Shown here one piece after another: positions 25,301-33,433 of a DNA stretch of 64,000 nucleotides (the first letter of the stretch is position 1; each line of letters starts with the position of its first letter). The DNA is from QHXQ01 sp036389395 (lineage in GTDB: Bacteria; Acidobacteriota; Blastocatellia; Pyrinomonadales; Pyrinomonadaceae). The notes below the pieces were generated by a model, which saw nothing but the letters and a program-made list of their open reading frames with translations, had not been told where the DNA came from and did not search any database. Position numbers and translations under genes: made by a program. Location: contig DASVPY010000031.1 in assembly GCA_036389395.1 (NCBI GenBank), forward strand, positions 1-64,000, read 5' to 3'.

Positions 25301-27310
25301 TTCGCCTCCTACAACCGCAACAACACGCTCGCGCCGCCCGTCTCGGAGACCGTCTACACGCTGCTGCCCGCGGGCGCGTACCACTACCAGGAGTCCGACA
25401 GCTTACGCACCGGCTGCCCCGCGAGCGGCCCCTGTTCGTCCATCTTCGTCACGCCCTACCTCGACGTGGCGACGCACGCGCGCAAGGCGAACATACTCGA
25501 CGCGGGCGGCTTCCCCGCCTGGCAGGGCAACGCCGTCTACAACGGCCTCGGGCCTTCCGTGTGGACGGCGAAGTTCGCCAACACGAGCGGCCTCGTCAAG
25601 CTGCTGCCCTACTACGGCTCGACGAACGCCGCCTTCATGCGCCAGGACTTCGCGTACCAGGATTACGCGGCCGTGCCTTACACGCTCACGCGCACCGGCT
25701 CGACGACCTTCGGCTCGCTGCCCGCCATGTCCGCCGGCTCGATCCCGGCGGCGCTGCCGACCATCGGCACGGCGGCGGGTCAGTACCAGTTCAACATCGC
25801 CAGCTTCTCCTACCGCAACCGCGGCGTGAGCCTGAACGCGCAGGTCTCGGCGACCTTCGACACCGCGCTCGCCGACCCGAACCCGCCCGCGCTCACGCAA
25901 CTGCAATACACGACCAACGGCGCGCGCAGTGACATCCACGACAGCGCCGCGAACAACCAACTCTTCTTCTCGATGGACGCCGTCGGCGGCAGCTTGAGCC
26001 AGGTGTCGGCCGGCTATTCCGGCGACGGCGTCACGTTCACGCCGCTGACAGTGACGCCCGCGGGCGGCGGCTACACGGCCACCGTGCCCGCCGTCGGCTT
26101 CACCAAGATCGCCTTGCGCCTGACCGGCGTTGACTCGTCGAACAACCGGCTCGACTACACCTTCGAGCTGCCGGCCGTCAACCCGCTCGCCGACGGGCAA
26201 GTGCCGACGACGAGCATCACCGCGCCCGCCGCGGGCGCGACCGTCGCGGGCGTCGTCAACGTGCAGGCCAGCGCGTCCGACAACGTCGGCGTCACGCAGG
26301 TCGAGTTCTACCAGGACGGCGCGCTGCTCGGCGCGGACACGACCGCGCCCTACAGCTTCAGTTGGAACACCCGCGCCACCAGTAACGGCAGCCACACCTT
26401 GACGAGCAAGGCCTACGACGCCGCCGGCAACGCGGGCACGTCCGCGCCCGTCGCCGTCACAGTCAACAACGATCTGACGCCGCCCGCCACGAGCATCACG
26501 TCGCCCACGAACGGCCAGGTCGTGACCGGCGTCGTCGCCGTGCAGGTCTCGGCGTCGGACAACGTCGGCGTCACCAGCGTCGAGTTGTATCAGGACGGCG
26601 CACTCATCGGCACTGACGCCAGCGCGCCCTACGCGTTCAACTGGAACACGGACGCGACGACCGAGGGCGGCCACACCTTGACGAGCAAGGCCTACGACGC
26701 CGCCGGCAACGCGGCCACTTCCGCGCCCGTCAGCGTGACCGTCAACTACGATCCGACGCCGCCGACCGTCGCCTTGACCGCGCCCGCCGACGGCGCGAGC
26801 CTGACCGGCACGGTCACTGTCTCGGCCGACGCCGCCGACAACAAGGCGGTCGCGCGCGTCGAGTTCTACCGCGGCGCGACGCTGCTCGGCACGGACACCG
26901 CCGCGCCCTACAGCTTCAGTTGGAACACGAGCGCCGAGCCGCCCGGCGCGTACACGCTCACCGCCAAGGCCTTCGACACGCACAACAACAGCGCCACGTC
27001 CGCGCCGCGCAACGTGACGGTCAGGGACGCCGTGGCCCCGACCACGCAGATCACCAGCCCGGCGAACAACGCGAACGTGACGCGGCGCACGACCGTCACC
27101 ATCGCGGCCAACGCCGCCGACAACATCGGCGTCAGCCGCGTCGAGTTCTACGTCGGCGGCGCGCTGACCTGCACCGACACGGCCGCGCCCTACACGTGCG
27201 CCTGGTCTGTGCCCAACTCGGCGAACAAGCCGTACCAGCTACAGACCCGCGCCTTCGACGCCGCCGGCAACGTCGGCACGTCCGCCGTCGTCACGGTGAC
27301 GGCGCGTTAA
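22322..27310 (+). CDS. secreted S8 (subtilisin-like) serine peptidase with C-terminal Ig repeats
   Basis: A 1662-residue exported protease. GTG 22322 follows AAGGAG by 7 bases; the signal peptide ends near residue 30. An inhibitor-I9-like propeptide lies around residues 140-240. The catalytic triad is Asp275 (IAIIDTGVDYLHPDL), His314 (NGHGTHVAA) and Ser505 (SGTSMATPHVAG), with the oxyanion Asn in VAAGNSGPG. A long beta-rich region (about 560-1290) follows. It ends with four tandem Ig-like repeats of ~93 residues (26205-27307), each with SDNVGV..VEFYQDGALLG and APYSFSWNT-type phrases. The repeats probably bind surfaces or polymers. No barrel or anchor follows, so it is likely released. Confidence 0.92.
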   Translation: MRLRPPIVLSFSLLAVCALLLYAVTPGATAPQTLLAPEQVLAGGAAAEAAANNFRQLQPWEFAVANTRAPGKDDGPSDAKDDGATTTLVQLADGQRYSLPQTQGGATTIMTGQPGVASYVREDERLSVAGANAPDPAEKIDPRLRRAGAGETPVIIRLNLPFRHFYDAAGRNAATRSFRRQEFAKARDRVAALLHGRGRVKHDLPIIGGVAATLNAAALDQLAKDDAVARVEPDVVARITLDTSVDEIHARETWQLSDGNNNPLTGVGKRIAIIDTGVDYLHPDLGGCLGAGCKVIGGWNFLTNTADPLDDNGHGTHVAATAAGNGLLKGVAPDAKILAYKVCNSGGSCSGSDIIRAIDYATDPDRDGDLTDHVDVASMSLGGGGNPDDAMSIAVDNASYAGVVCTVAAGNSGPGIGTINSPGTSRSALTVAAACKSSQIGVDSRCAGPIASFSSRGPLVWDGSDLHKPDVAAPGVLICAARFASAFAGSPTCFDTQHIRISGTSMATPHVAGAAALVRQAYPGYDPEQVKLLLKTSARNLGVSANDQGAGEIDLRAAIPSSTKVSVTPGLWEVYTDPSVQTTQADMAFNVTPIDPNIQTLTVSANMPVPGVSLSFDRTTLNVAGQTSDFLIATMLVDNDVAHNGDYSGSIVLSENGQSKGIIPVIVHVAATVRITPAPVVDYGVDNPTLANWTASQTVTVTNFRTDVSQTLSIAPPTFPAGVTYQVPTSVTVPPDSAVQLNTSISVNNAVTANGTYGGSLRFANSTVDVGVTAKFVKFFVLTINDPNGSDIVGATAYLHNRSTMQSLFNVNVNPAVLYLDSAGPYDLMLYYNPRVDAEGAHDYVVFRESISLASGAATVTASRDDAAYQTRVVGTDPGGTPTGALGRRYATDTYVPAHLGLARFTFYTDWTINYFSAVSANYTHGEIFTGQAVQAAPVLDFYYGGFTGISGNLTFANTAADFHSVQLNTDLNRDTGAALPLVWSCTQNSTTCFASYNRNNTLAPPVSETVYTLLPAGAYHYQESDSLRTGCPASGPCSSIFVTPYLDVATHARKANILDAGGFPAWQGNAVYNGLGPSVWTAKFANTSGLVKLLPYYGSTNAAFMRQDFAYQDYAAVPYTLTRTGSTTFGSLPAMSAGSIPAALPTIGTAAGQYQFNIASFSYRNRGVSLNAQVSATFDTALADPNPPALTQLQYTTNGARSDIHDSAANNQLFFSMDAVGGSLSQVSAGYSGDGVTFTPLTVTPAGGGYTATVPAVGFTKIALRLTGVDSSNNRLDYTFELPAVNPLADGQVPTTSITAPAAGATVAGVVNVQASASDNVGVTQVEFYQDGALLGADTTAPYSFSWNTRATSNGSHTLTSKAYDAAGNAGTSAPVAVTVNNDLTPPATSITSPTNGQVVTGVVAVQVSASDNVGVTSVELYQDGALIGTDASAPYAFNWNTDATTEGGHTLTSKAYDAAGNAATSAPVSVTVNYDPTPPTVALTAPADGASLTGTVTVSADAADNKAVARVEFYRGATLLGTDTAAPYSFSWNTSAEPPGAYTLTAKAFDTHNNSATSAPRNVTVRDAVAPTTQITSPANNANVTRRTTVTIAANAADNIGVSRVEFYVGGALTCTDTAAPYTCAWSVPNSANKPYQLQTRAFDAAGNVGTSAVVTVTAR

Positions 27311-27340
27311 CGTGGTTCATTTTCAGCTTGAGTGAGTGGT

Positions 27341-27441
27341 GCGGCCGGGTTAACACAGAGGGCACAGAGTAGGCACAGAGGCCACAGTAAAAAACTGTGT
27401 CCTCTGTGTGACCTCTGTGCCCTCTGTGTTAACCCGGCCGC
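27341..27441. repeat. CACAGAGG-type palindromic repeat, copy 2 (101 bp)
   Basis: The outer arms (27341-27369 and 27413-27441) are perfect 29-base inverted repeats. The inner part forms a second stem around CACAGTAAAAAACTGTG. It lies 31 bases after the protease stop codon and would form a very stable terminator-like hairpin in either direction. Confidence 0.9.
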
Positions 27442-27513
27442 CCGTCACACTCGACCTGACCCGGCGCGGTTAATCCACAAGCGGGCAACCAACGCACCTA
27501 AAGGAGTACCAGC

Positions 27514-30039
27514 ATGGCTCTGCGTCAGGGTCGGACGGCGCTCGTGTTCGTCCTCCTCGTGCTCCCCCTCGCCGCGTGTACCAAGCCCGCCGACAAGGTG
27601 CTCCCGCAAGGCGGCGGTCACAATCACCTGCGCGCCTACTTCGAGAGCCAGGGCATCGCGCTCCCGGCGCGTTACTACGAAGAGGTAGACGCCGCGCTCG
27701 CCGAAGAGGAGCGGCGCTACGACGGCCGTTACGTGCCCGCCTGCTGGGACACGCACAACAACGTCGTCCGCCTCGAAGGCGCGAGCGCGCCCGCGCCCGG
27801 TCAACTCCTCACGGTCGCCGCGGGCGACCCGGCCATCAAAGACCGCAGCCTCGCGCGCATCGTTGACAACTGGGCCGACTACTTCAAGGAAGAGTTCCAG
27901 TACAACTGTACGCTCGAAGGCGTAAAGGGCCAGTTGTGCGACCCCGCGACCTACTACTCCGAGTACGAGGACTGGCGCAAGGGCGACCACCAGACGCCGC
28001 CGCCCCAGCCGCACCCGTTCATCTTCATCCCGCCGCACGTCGCCATCAAGGAGGAGCCGGGCCGCAACCCGCAGAAGGAAATCTTCGATCTGCTGGAACG
28101 CATCCAACACATCCCGGAGCGGAAGGAACGTCTGCTCGCGCTGCACCTGCTCTGCTCCTGGCTCAAAGGCGCGCCCATCGCCCCCGCGGGCGAGCCGCAG
28201 CGCATCGCGGGCGTGGACGTGCGGCCCTTAACGAGCGTCCACTTCACCGGCCAAGGCACGTCCTGGGGCGTCGCGCTCATCTTCCCGCCGCCGGACGGCG
28301 CGGGCAGCCAGGCGTCGCCGTCGCCGACTCTATCGCCCTCGCCGTCGCCGTCGTCGTCCTCGCCGAGTCCGCCCGCGCTGCCCGAACCCCAAACGGCGGT
28401 CGCCATCGTCAACCTCTTGAAGAAGACGATGAGCACCAACCCGGACTACTCGGCCATCTACACGGCGCGGTTCGCGCCCGGTCAGCCGCTCGAAGAGTAC
28501 CGCGCGTTCGCCGCGAGCTACCCGGCCGCGGTCTTCTACGAAAACCTCGCCTACGCGGGCGACCCGCTCGCGCCCGCGCCCGGCCCCGCGGGCAAGGAAG
28601 GCAGCGTCTTGCGCACGCTCCTGTTCCCCGCCATCGTCTCGGCCGTGCAGGACGAGAAGGGCCGCCCCGTGCTCAACGGCTTGCCGCAGCGCCCGCCCTC
28701 CGGCAAGTGCGAGGAGGAGGCGTCGTACTTCTTCCACCCCGCGATGGTGCATCCGGCGGACGGCTGGGCCATGCCCATCTGGAGCTACGGCCGGCGCGAC
28801 GCCATCAGCGCCGCCAGCCCACAGGCGACGCCCAGCCCGCAGCAGCCGGGCGGCGTGCTGCACGACGACCCCGGTCTGATGGTGGACGTGCTCAAGGCTT
28901 ACCCGGCGGTGGCCGCCGAGTGGAACAAGAACTACCGGCGGGTCGAGCCGAAGGTCACGTCGCCGCTGTTCGGCTTCATCAGCCACGTCGAGTTCTACGA
29001 CTCGCACCTCTACATCCCGCACGGGCGCGTGGACTTCGTGCGCGCGCGCCTGAGTGACCTGATGACCAAGCCGCACGAGACGAAAGAGGACTGGGCGGCG
29101 CTCGGCTACAAAGTCCCCGCCGACTGGCCCTGCACGAAAGAGCAGCCCTGCACCGAGAACCCTTGCGCGAAGCTCGTCCGCTGCACCGAAGACAACCTCG
29201 GCATCAAGGCGGTGGACGACAAGTGTCGCGCCGACGCGGCGTGCGTGCGCTCGGTCGCCGACGTGTTCAAAGCGCCTTACGACGCCGCGCTCAGCCGCGT
29301 CGCCTCAAGCCTCGCCGCCGAGCACGACGACAAGCCCGACGCGCCGACCGACGATTACAACTCGTTCGGCGAAGTCAGGAAGATGTTCCAAGACCCGATT
29401 GTCGAGTCGGTCGTGGATCGCGTCGCGTGCCGCCGCGACATCAACACGGTCGTCGTCGCGGACGCGCAGTGCCGCTACCAGACGCCCGTGCCCGATACGC
29501 CCTACGGCAAGAGCGGGCTGGTCGGCGAGCCGGTCTTGTTCCTCTGGAACTACCTGTGGACTTACGGCTCGATGTACCCGCTCCACGTCCAGCAGGGCGC
29601 GCTGCCCGCCAGCAAGGGGCTGCACCTGCCCCGCTACTGGAGCCTCGCCGACTACCAGGACGGCCGGCTCAACGTGGACGCGGGCGGCGAGCTGGCCGGG
29701 CTGTTGAGCTTCAGACACTTCGACGCCGGTCAGGTCTCTTTCCCCGCGGGCGCGGACTACGGGGCCGACTGGTTCGTCCATGACGTACACGGCTACTTCA
29801 ACGACGGCGAGCACGACAAGCTGCCGGAAATCCTCAAAGCGGGCGGCGGCCGCGAGATCGACCTGCGGAAGATCAACCGCGCGGGCCGCGGCGACGTGAT
29901 GTACCTGCTCCAATACTTCCCGCAGCGCTTCCTCTACTGGAACGAGCTGCGCCCCAACGTCCCCTTCGACGAACGCTACGGCAGCAACCTGCCCGCGCCG
30001 TCCTACCCGCGCCTGGACGGCGAGCGGCGGCCGCGCTGA
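27514..30039 (+). CDS. large lipoprotein of unknown function
   Basis: An 841-residue protein with AAAGGAG before its ATG. The N-terminus is a lipoprotein signal with lipobox LPLAAC (Cys22), so it is lipid-anchored, probably in the outer membrane. Residues ~265-290 are a Ser/Pro-rich linker (SPSPTLSPSPSPSSSSPSP). The regions on either side are globular, rich in Trp/Tyr, and include a Cys-rich stretch (PCTKEQPCTENPCAKLVRC, around residue 540) that may form disulfides. No enzyme motif is seen and I do not recognise the family. It follows the protease in the same direction, but a 101-bp palindrome separates them. Confidence 0.75.
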   Translation: MALRQGRTALVFVLLVLPLAACTKPADKVLPQGGGHNHLRAYFESQGIALPARYYEEVDAALAEEERRYDGRYVPACWDTHNNVVRLEGASAPAPGQLLTVAAGDPAIKDRSLARIVDNWADYFKEEFQYNCTLEGVKGQLCDPATYYSEYEDWRKGDHQTPPPQPHPFIFIPPHVAIKEEPGRNPQKEIFDLLERIQHIPERKERLLALHLLCSWLKGAPIAPAGEPQRIAGVDVRPLTSVHFTGQGTSWGVALIFPPPDGAGSQASPSPTLSPSPSPSSSSPSPPALPEPQTAVAIVNLLKKTMSTNPDYSAIYTARFAPGQPLEEYRAFAASYPAAVFYENLAYAGDPLAPAPGPAGKEGSVLRTLLFPAIVSAVQDEKGRPVLNGLPQRPPSGKCEEEASYFFHPAMVHPADGWAMPIWSYGRRDAISAASPQATPSPQQPGGVLHDDPGLMVDVLKAYPAVAAEWNKNYRRVEPKVTSPLFGFISHVEFYDSHLYIPHGRVDFVRARLSDLMTKPHETKEDWAALGYKVPADWPCTKEQPCTENPCAKLVRCTEDNLGIKAVDDKCRADAACVRSVADVFKAPYDAALSRVASSLAAEHDDKPDAPTDDYNSFGEVRKMFQDPIVESVVDRVACRRDINTVVVADAQCRYQTPVPDTPYGKSGLVGEPVLFLWNYLWTYGSMYPLHVQQGALPASKGLHLPRYWSLADYQDGRLNVDAGGELAGLLSFRHFDAGQVSFPAGADYGADWFVHDVHGYFNDGEHDKLPEILKAGGGREIDLRKINRAGRGDVMYLLQYFPQRFLYWNELRPNVPFDERYGSNLPAPSYPRLDGERRPR

Positions 30040-30080
30040 GTGGCGGGACTTGTGGTTGCGTGTCGCGCGCGGCCGGTCTC

Positions 30081-30142
30081 ACACAGAGGACACAGTAGGA
30101 ATCTCCGTGTCCTCTGTGTTACCTCTGTGTACTCTGTGTTGA
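30081..30142. repeat. CACAGAGG-type palindromic repeat, copy 3
   Basis: ACACAGAGGACAC (30081 on) faces GTGTCCTCTGTGTT (30107-30120), followed by two further half copies (ACCTCTGTGT, ACTCTGTGTT). It lies between the convergent lipoprotein and DUF2721 genes, where it could terminate both. Confidence 0.85.
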
Positions 30143-30188
30143 ACTGATCGTCCGGTAAAGGCCGCCGCAAGACGCTCTAAAACGTGCG

Positions 30189-30743
30189 TCAGCGCGCGTG
30201 GGGCTTGATGCGTAGGCGGTAGTGCGGGCTGTGCCGGTCAACGAGTTCCGCGGGCGCGTGGTGCTTGGAGAGCCGCCAGAGGAAATCCATCTCGGACATG
30301 ATCGAGCGGTAGGCGAGCCGCGCCTCCATGATCAGGATGACCGAGCCGTAGAAGAGGAACGACGCGCCGCTGAGACCCAGCACGACGGGCAGCCAGCCGT
30401 GGCGCGGGCCGACGAACGGCACGACGCCGATGGCGACGCTCGTCGCGACGAACAGACCCAAAGCCAAGTAGAAGACCGTCATCGCGCGTTGCAGGATGCG
30501 CGCGCGGCTCGTCAGCAGGTTCAACTGCTCGAAGGTGACGGCGCGGCGCTCGTCGGCGAGCGGCAACTCCGCGCCTTCGGCGAGCGCCATCTCCTCGAAC
30601 CTGTCCGTCAGCGCGCGCACGCGATCCACCACGCGCCCCAGCCGCGTGGACGTGCTCAGGATGAGCGCGCCGCACGCCGAGATCAGCACGGCGGGCGTGA
30701 TCATGGCCGTCAGCACGGCCAGCGCTGAAGAGACTGCGTCCAC
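30189..30743 (-). CDS. DUF2721 family membrane protein
   Basis: A 184-residue protein with the family N-terminus LTAMITPAVLISACGALILST followed by RLGRVVDRVRALTDRF, then a cytoplasmic helix and two further hydrophobic segments (VFYLALGLFVATSVAIGVVPF and LPVVLGLSGASFLFYGSVILI). DUF2721 proteins are small three-helix membrane proteins of unknown role. The start is GTG 30743 with GAGG about 10 bases upstream. The C-terminus is basic. Confidence 0.85.
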   Translation of the reverse strand: MDAVSSALAVLTAMITPAVLISACGALILSTSTRLGRVVDRVRALTDRFEEMALAEGAELPLADERRAVTFEQLNLLTSRARILQRAMTVFYLALGLFVATSVAIGVVPFVGPRHGWLPVVLGLSGASFLFYGSVILIMEARLAYRSIMSEMDFLWRLSKHHAPAELVDRHSPHYRLRIKPHAR

Positions 30744-31015
30744 TTTTGTTCGTCCTCGCGTCGGATCATTTATAAAGGTTCCGAGGCGGCGGCGGCAACC
30801 CGGCGGGCCGGCGCGCGTGTCGTTGCTGAAATTATTCGGGCGGGGGCGTTGAAAGTGTGGCGCGCGGGCGCGCGAGTTGTGATATGCTCGCGCGCAAATT
30901 CAAAACGTGGGGCAAGGTCGGTTTCATATCGCAGCGTAGTCCGTCGTTATCCAGCAACGGCCTCACGCAAGGCGCGGGGCGCACCGTGAACGACTAGAGA
31001 CCAAGGAGCGACGAG

Positions 31016-32002
31016 ATGGCAGAACAAGGTAACGGTAACAACGGCGAAGACGTGCTGACGGGCGGGCCCGAAGGCGGCGTCATCGGCACGGACGAGGCGG
31101 GGGCGGGCGGCAGCGCCGAGACGGGCGGTACGGAAGGGCACGGCGGTCTCGCCATCGGGCGCGCGACCGGCGTCACCGCCGGCACGGAAGGCGGCGGCGG
31201 CACGAGCGCCGAAGGCGGCGACGATGGCGGTGCGTCGGCGTCAGCGCCCGCGTCCGGCGGCGGCGAAGCCGGCACGGGCGAGAGTGGCGGCGGGCGCGCG
31301 GCCGGCGGCGGCGCGGCCACGCGCGGCGCGACCGCGGGCGGCGGCACGAAGCGCGGCGGCGCGGCCGGCACGAAGGGCAAGGGCGGCGGCACGGCCGGCG
31401 GACAGGGCGGCGGCGGCTCGACCAAGGGCGCGGCCAAGAAGTCCGGCGGCCAGCAGACGACCGGCGGCGGCTCGAAGGGCGGCGCGGGCAAGGTCGGCGC
31501 GCAGAAGCGCGGCGGCGGGCTGACGCGCGCGCGCGGTGGCGCGGTCGCGGGGCGCGGCGATTCGACGGCGCAGGGGCGCGCGGCGAGTGGCGGCGAAGCG
31601 GCGGGCGCGGCCGGGCGCGGCGCGGCGGCTAAGAAGAGCGCGGGCGGCGTGGCGCGCACGGGCGCGGCCGGCAAAGGCGGGCCGAAACGCACCGCCGGCA
31701 AGAGCGGCGCTGGTAAGAAGGGCACGCCGTCGAAGGCCGGCGGCAAAGGCTCGCCCAAGGGCGGCGCGAAACGCGGCGGCACGGGCGGCGTCGCGCGCGG
31801 CGCGGGTGGCGGGCGCGGCGCGTCCGGCGCGGCCGGCGGCCGCGGCGGCAGCAACAAGCGCGGCGGCGGTGGCGGCGGTGCAAACGGCGGCGGTGCGCGT
31901 GCCGGCGGCCGGAGTGCTGGCGGCGGCGTCAGCGGCGGCGGCCGGAGCGGCGCGGGAGGTGCGGCCCGCAAGGGCGGCTCCAAAAGCGGCCGCGGGCGCT
32001 AA
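31016..32002 (+). CDS. Gly/Ala/Lys-rich basic low-complexity protein (probable frameshift near its end)
   Basis: ATG 31016 with AAGGAG 8 bases upstream opens a 328-residue frame. The N-terminal third is acidic and Gly/Thr-rich (MAEQGNGNNGEDVL, DEAGAGGSAETGG). The rest is Gly/Ala/Lys/Arg-rich with KKSGG and KRGG repeats, the composition of histone-H1-like DNA-compacting tails. The frame stops at 32002. Another frame instead continues to 32090 with a normal-looking amphipathic ending (TLTQVAETTGRVAAKLTKVL, then GVLRRKG). A single-base shift in the repetitive stretch would join the two, so the true C-terminus probably lies at 32090. Function is unknown; nucleic-acid binding is a guess from charge. 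Confidence 0.55.
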   Translation: MAEQGNGNNGEDVLTGGPEGGVIGTDEAGAGGSAETGGTEGHGGLAIGRATGVTAGTEGGGGTSAEGGDDGGASASAPASGGGEAGTGESGGGRAAGGGAATRGATAGGGTKRGGAAGTKGKGGGTAGGQGGGGSTKGAAKKSGGQQTTGGGSKGGAGKVGAQKRGGGLTRARGGAVAGRGDSTAQGRAASGGEAAGAAGRGAAAKKSAGGVARTGAAGKGGPKRTAGKSGAGKKGTPSKAGGKGSPKGGAKRGGTGGVARGAGGGRGASGAAGGRGGSNKRGGGGGGANGGGARAGGRSAGGGVSGGGRSGAGGAARKGGSKSGRGR

Positions 32003-32081
32003 CTCCACGCTGACGCAAGTCGCCGAGACGACCGGCCGCGTCGCGGCCAAGCTCACCAAAGTCCTCGGCGTGCTCAGAAGG

Positions 32082-32252
32082 AAGGGATGAGGGATGAAGG
32101 AGACAGGAGTCGGGAGTCAGGAGTCAGAATGAAAGGCAGGGGCCGGAAGCCGGAATGAAAGGCCGGCCTTTCATCTTCCGCCTTCCATCCTGTTTCCAGA
32201 CTTCTGGCTCCTGGCTCCTGACTCCTGCCTCCTTCTTCATCCCTCAGCCCTC
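32082..32252. repeat. GGAGTCAGGAGTC-type imperfect palindrome (about 170 bp)
   Basis: The left arm (32083-32127) carries repeated GGAGTC/GGGATGAAGGAG units and matches the inverted right arm (CTCCTGACTCCTG, then CCTTCTTCATCCCTC) at 32200-32250. At the centre is a perfect 20-bp palindrome, ATGAAAGGCCGGCCTTTCAT (32155-32174). It ends 5 bases before the GntR start codon, so the regulator's leader RNA would be folded. Confidence 0.85.
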
Positions 32253-32257
32253 CGCTT

Positions 32258-33169
32258 ATGCGGCTCTGGCTCTCGAAGAACAGTGAGGTGCCGCTGCGCG
32301 AGCAGTTGGTGACGCAGATCAAGCTGGGCGTGTTGAGCCACGATCTGCGGCCGGGCGAGCGTCTGCCTTCGACGCGCGAGCTGGCGCGGCGCTACCGCAT
32401 CCACGCCAACACGGTGAGCGCCGCCTACCGGCAACTCGAACAGGGCGGCTGGTTGGAGTACCGGCGCGGCAGCGGCGTCTACGTGCGCCCGCTCGACCGG
32501 AGTCTCCCGCTCGACGCGCAGCTCGAACTCGACCAACTGATCGCGGTCTTCCTGCAACGCGCGCGCGCGGGCGGCTTCTCGCTCGGCGAGATTCAGACGC
32601 GCGTGCGCCACTGGCTCGCCTTGCAGCCGCCCGACCACTTCCTCGTCCTCGAACCCGACCCGGAGTTGCGCGCCATCGTCGTCGCGGAGATCGCCGAGGC
32701 GACGGGCTTCGCGGTGCGCGGCGCGGGCCTGGAAGAAGTCGCGCGCGCGGGGCTGCCGACGGGCGCGGCGGCGGTCGCCCTCTACGGCCAGTCGGAGCGC
32801 GTGCGCGCGCTCTTGCCGCCGGACACGAGTTGCGTCTTCCTGCGCTCGCGCTCGATCCCGGACGCGCTCGCGGGGCAGACGCGACCGGAAGCGGGCGCGC
32901 TCGTCACCGTCGTCTCGCGCTGGCCCGAGTTCCTGCGCTGGGCGCGCGCCGTGCTCGTCTCGGTCGGCCTCGACCCGGCGGCGCTCAACACGTGCGACGC
33001 GCGCACGCGCGGCTGGCAGAGGGGCGTGCGCGCGAGCACGCTGGTCATCAGCGACGCGCTCACGGCGCGGCAACTGCCGGCGGGCTGTGCCGCGCGCGTC
33101 TTCCGCGTCATCGCCGACGACTCCGTGGCCGAGCTGCGCGCCTTCGTCGCCAACTTCCTGACGCGTTGA
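32258..33169 (+). CDS. GntR-family transcriptional regulator with ligand-binding-like C-terminal domain
   Basis: A 303-residue protein. The N-terminal winged helix (residues 1-75) has the GntR signature VPLREQLVTQIKLGVLSH, LRPGERLPSTRELARRYRIH and NTVSAAYRQLEQGGWLEYRRGSGVYV. The remaining 220 residues contain strand-helix units (HFLVLEPDPELRAIVVAEIAEATG, AAVALYGQSERVRALLP) that look like a periplasmic-binding-type effector domain rather than a FadR or UTRA domain. The start codon lacks a good ribosome binding site and follows a large palindrome. The ligand and target are unknown; an inverted repeat upstream of the next gene is a candidate operator. Confidence 0.85.
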   Translation: MRLWLSKNSEVPLREQLVTQIKLGVLSHDLRPGERLPSTRELARRYRIHANTVSAAYRQLEQGGWLEYRRGSGVYVRPLDRSLPLDAQLELDQLIAVFLQRARAGGFSLGEIQTRVRHWLALQPPDHFLVLEPDPELRAIVVAEIAEATGFAVRGAGLEEVARAGLPTGAAAVALYGQSERVRALLPPDTSCVFLRSRSIPDALAGQTRPEAGALVTVVSRWPEFLRWARAVLVSVGLDPAALNTCDARTRGWQRGVRASTLVISDALTARQLPAGCAARVFRVIADDSVAELRAFVANFLTR

Positions 33170-33173
33170 ACTT

Positions 33174-33275
33174 CTTTGCGTTCCTTCGCGGCTCTTCTTC
33201 GCGGCCTTTGCGGTTAAGTCTTTAATGCCCGTGTGAGCAGCGTTCACCACAGCGGCACAGAGGGCACGGAGGTGG
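33174..33275. repeat. degenerate intergenic repeats
   Basis: Two decayed simple repeats lie between the GntR and acyltransferase genes: CTTTGCG/TTCGCGGC units at about 33174-33220, and a CACAGCGGCACAGAGGGCACGGAGG stretch at about 33245-33270 related to the CACAGAGG family but without its inverted arm. Confidence 0.5.
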
Positions 33276-33360
33276 CCGGAGACCGGCACATCAGGCCGGC
33301 TCACGTTTACAAGGTCAACGACCGCCGCGTGTGTGGCTCGACGAACTGACACACGGCCCT

Positions 33361-33389
33361 AGTCGAAGCGCGCGCGGTTCGACTATATT
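33361..33389 (+). promoter_or_regulatory. inverted repeat overlapping a -10 element, candidate operator
   Basis: AGTCGAA (33361-33367) and TTCGACT (33378-33384) form a perfect 7-base inverted repeat, and TATATT (33384-33389) looks like a -10 box. It stands before the acyltransferase gene and after the GntR gene, so a GntR dimer could bind it. No clear -35 box is seen. Confidence 0.4.
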
Positions 33390-33433
33390 CTGTGGCGACG
33401 CGGCTTCGGCGGTCGGAGCGGCTTTGGGGAACG

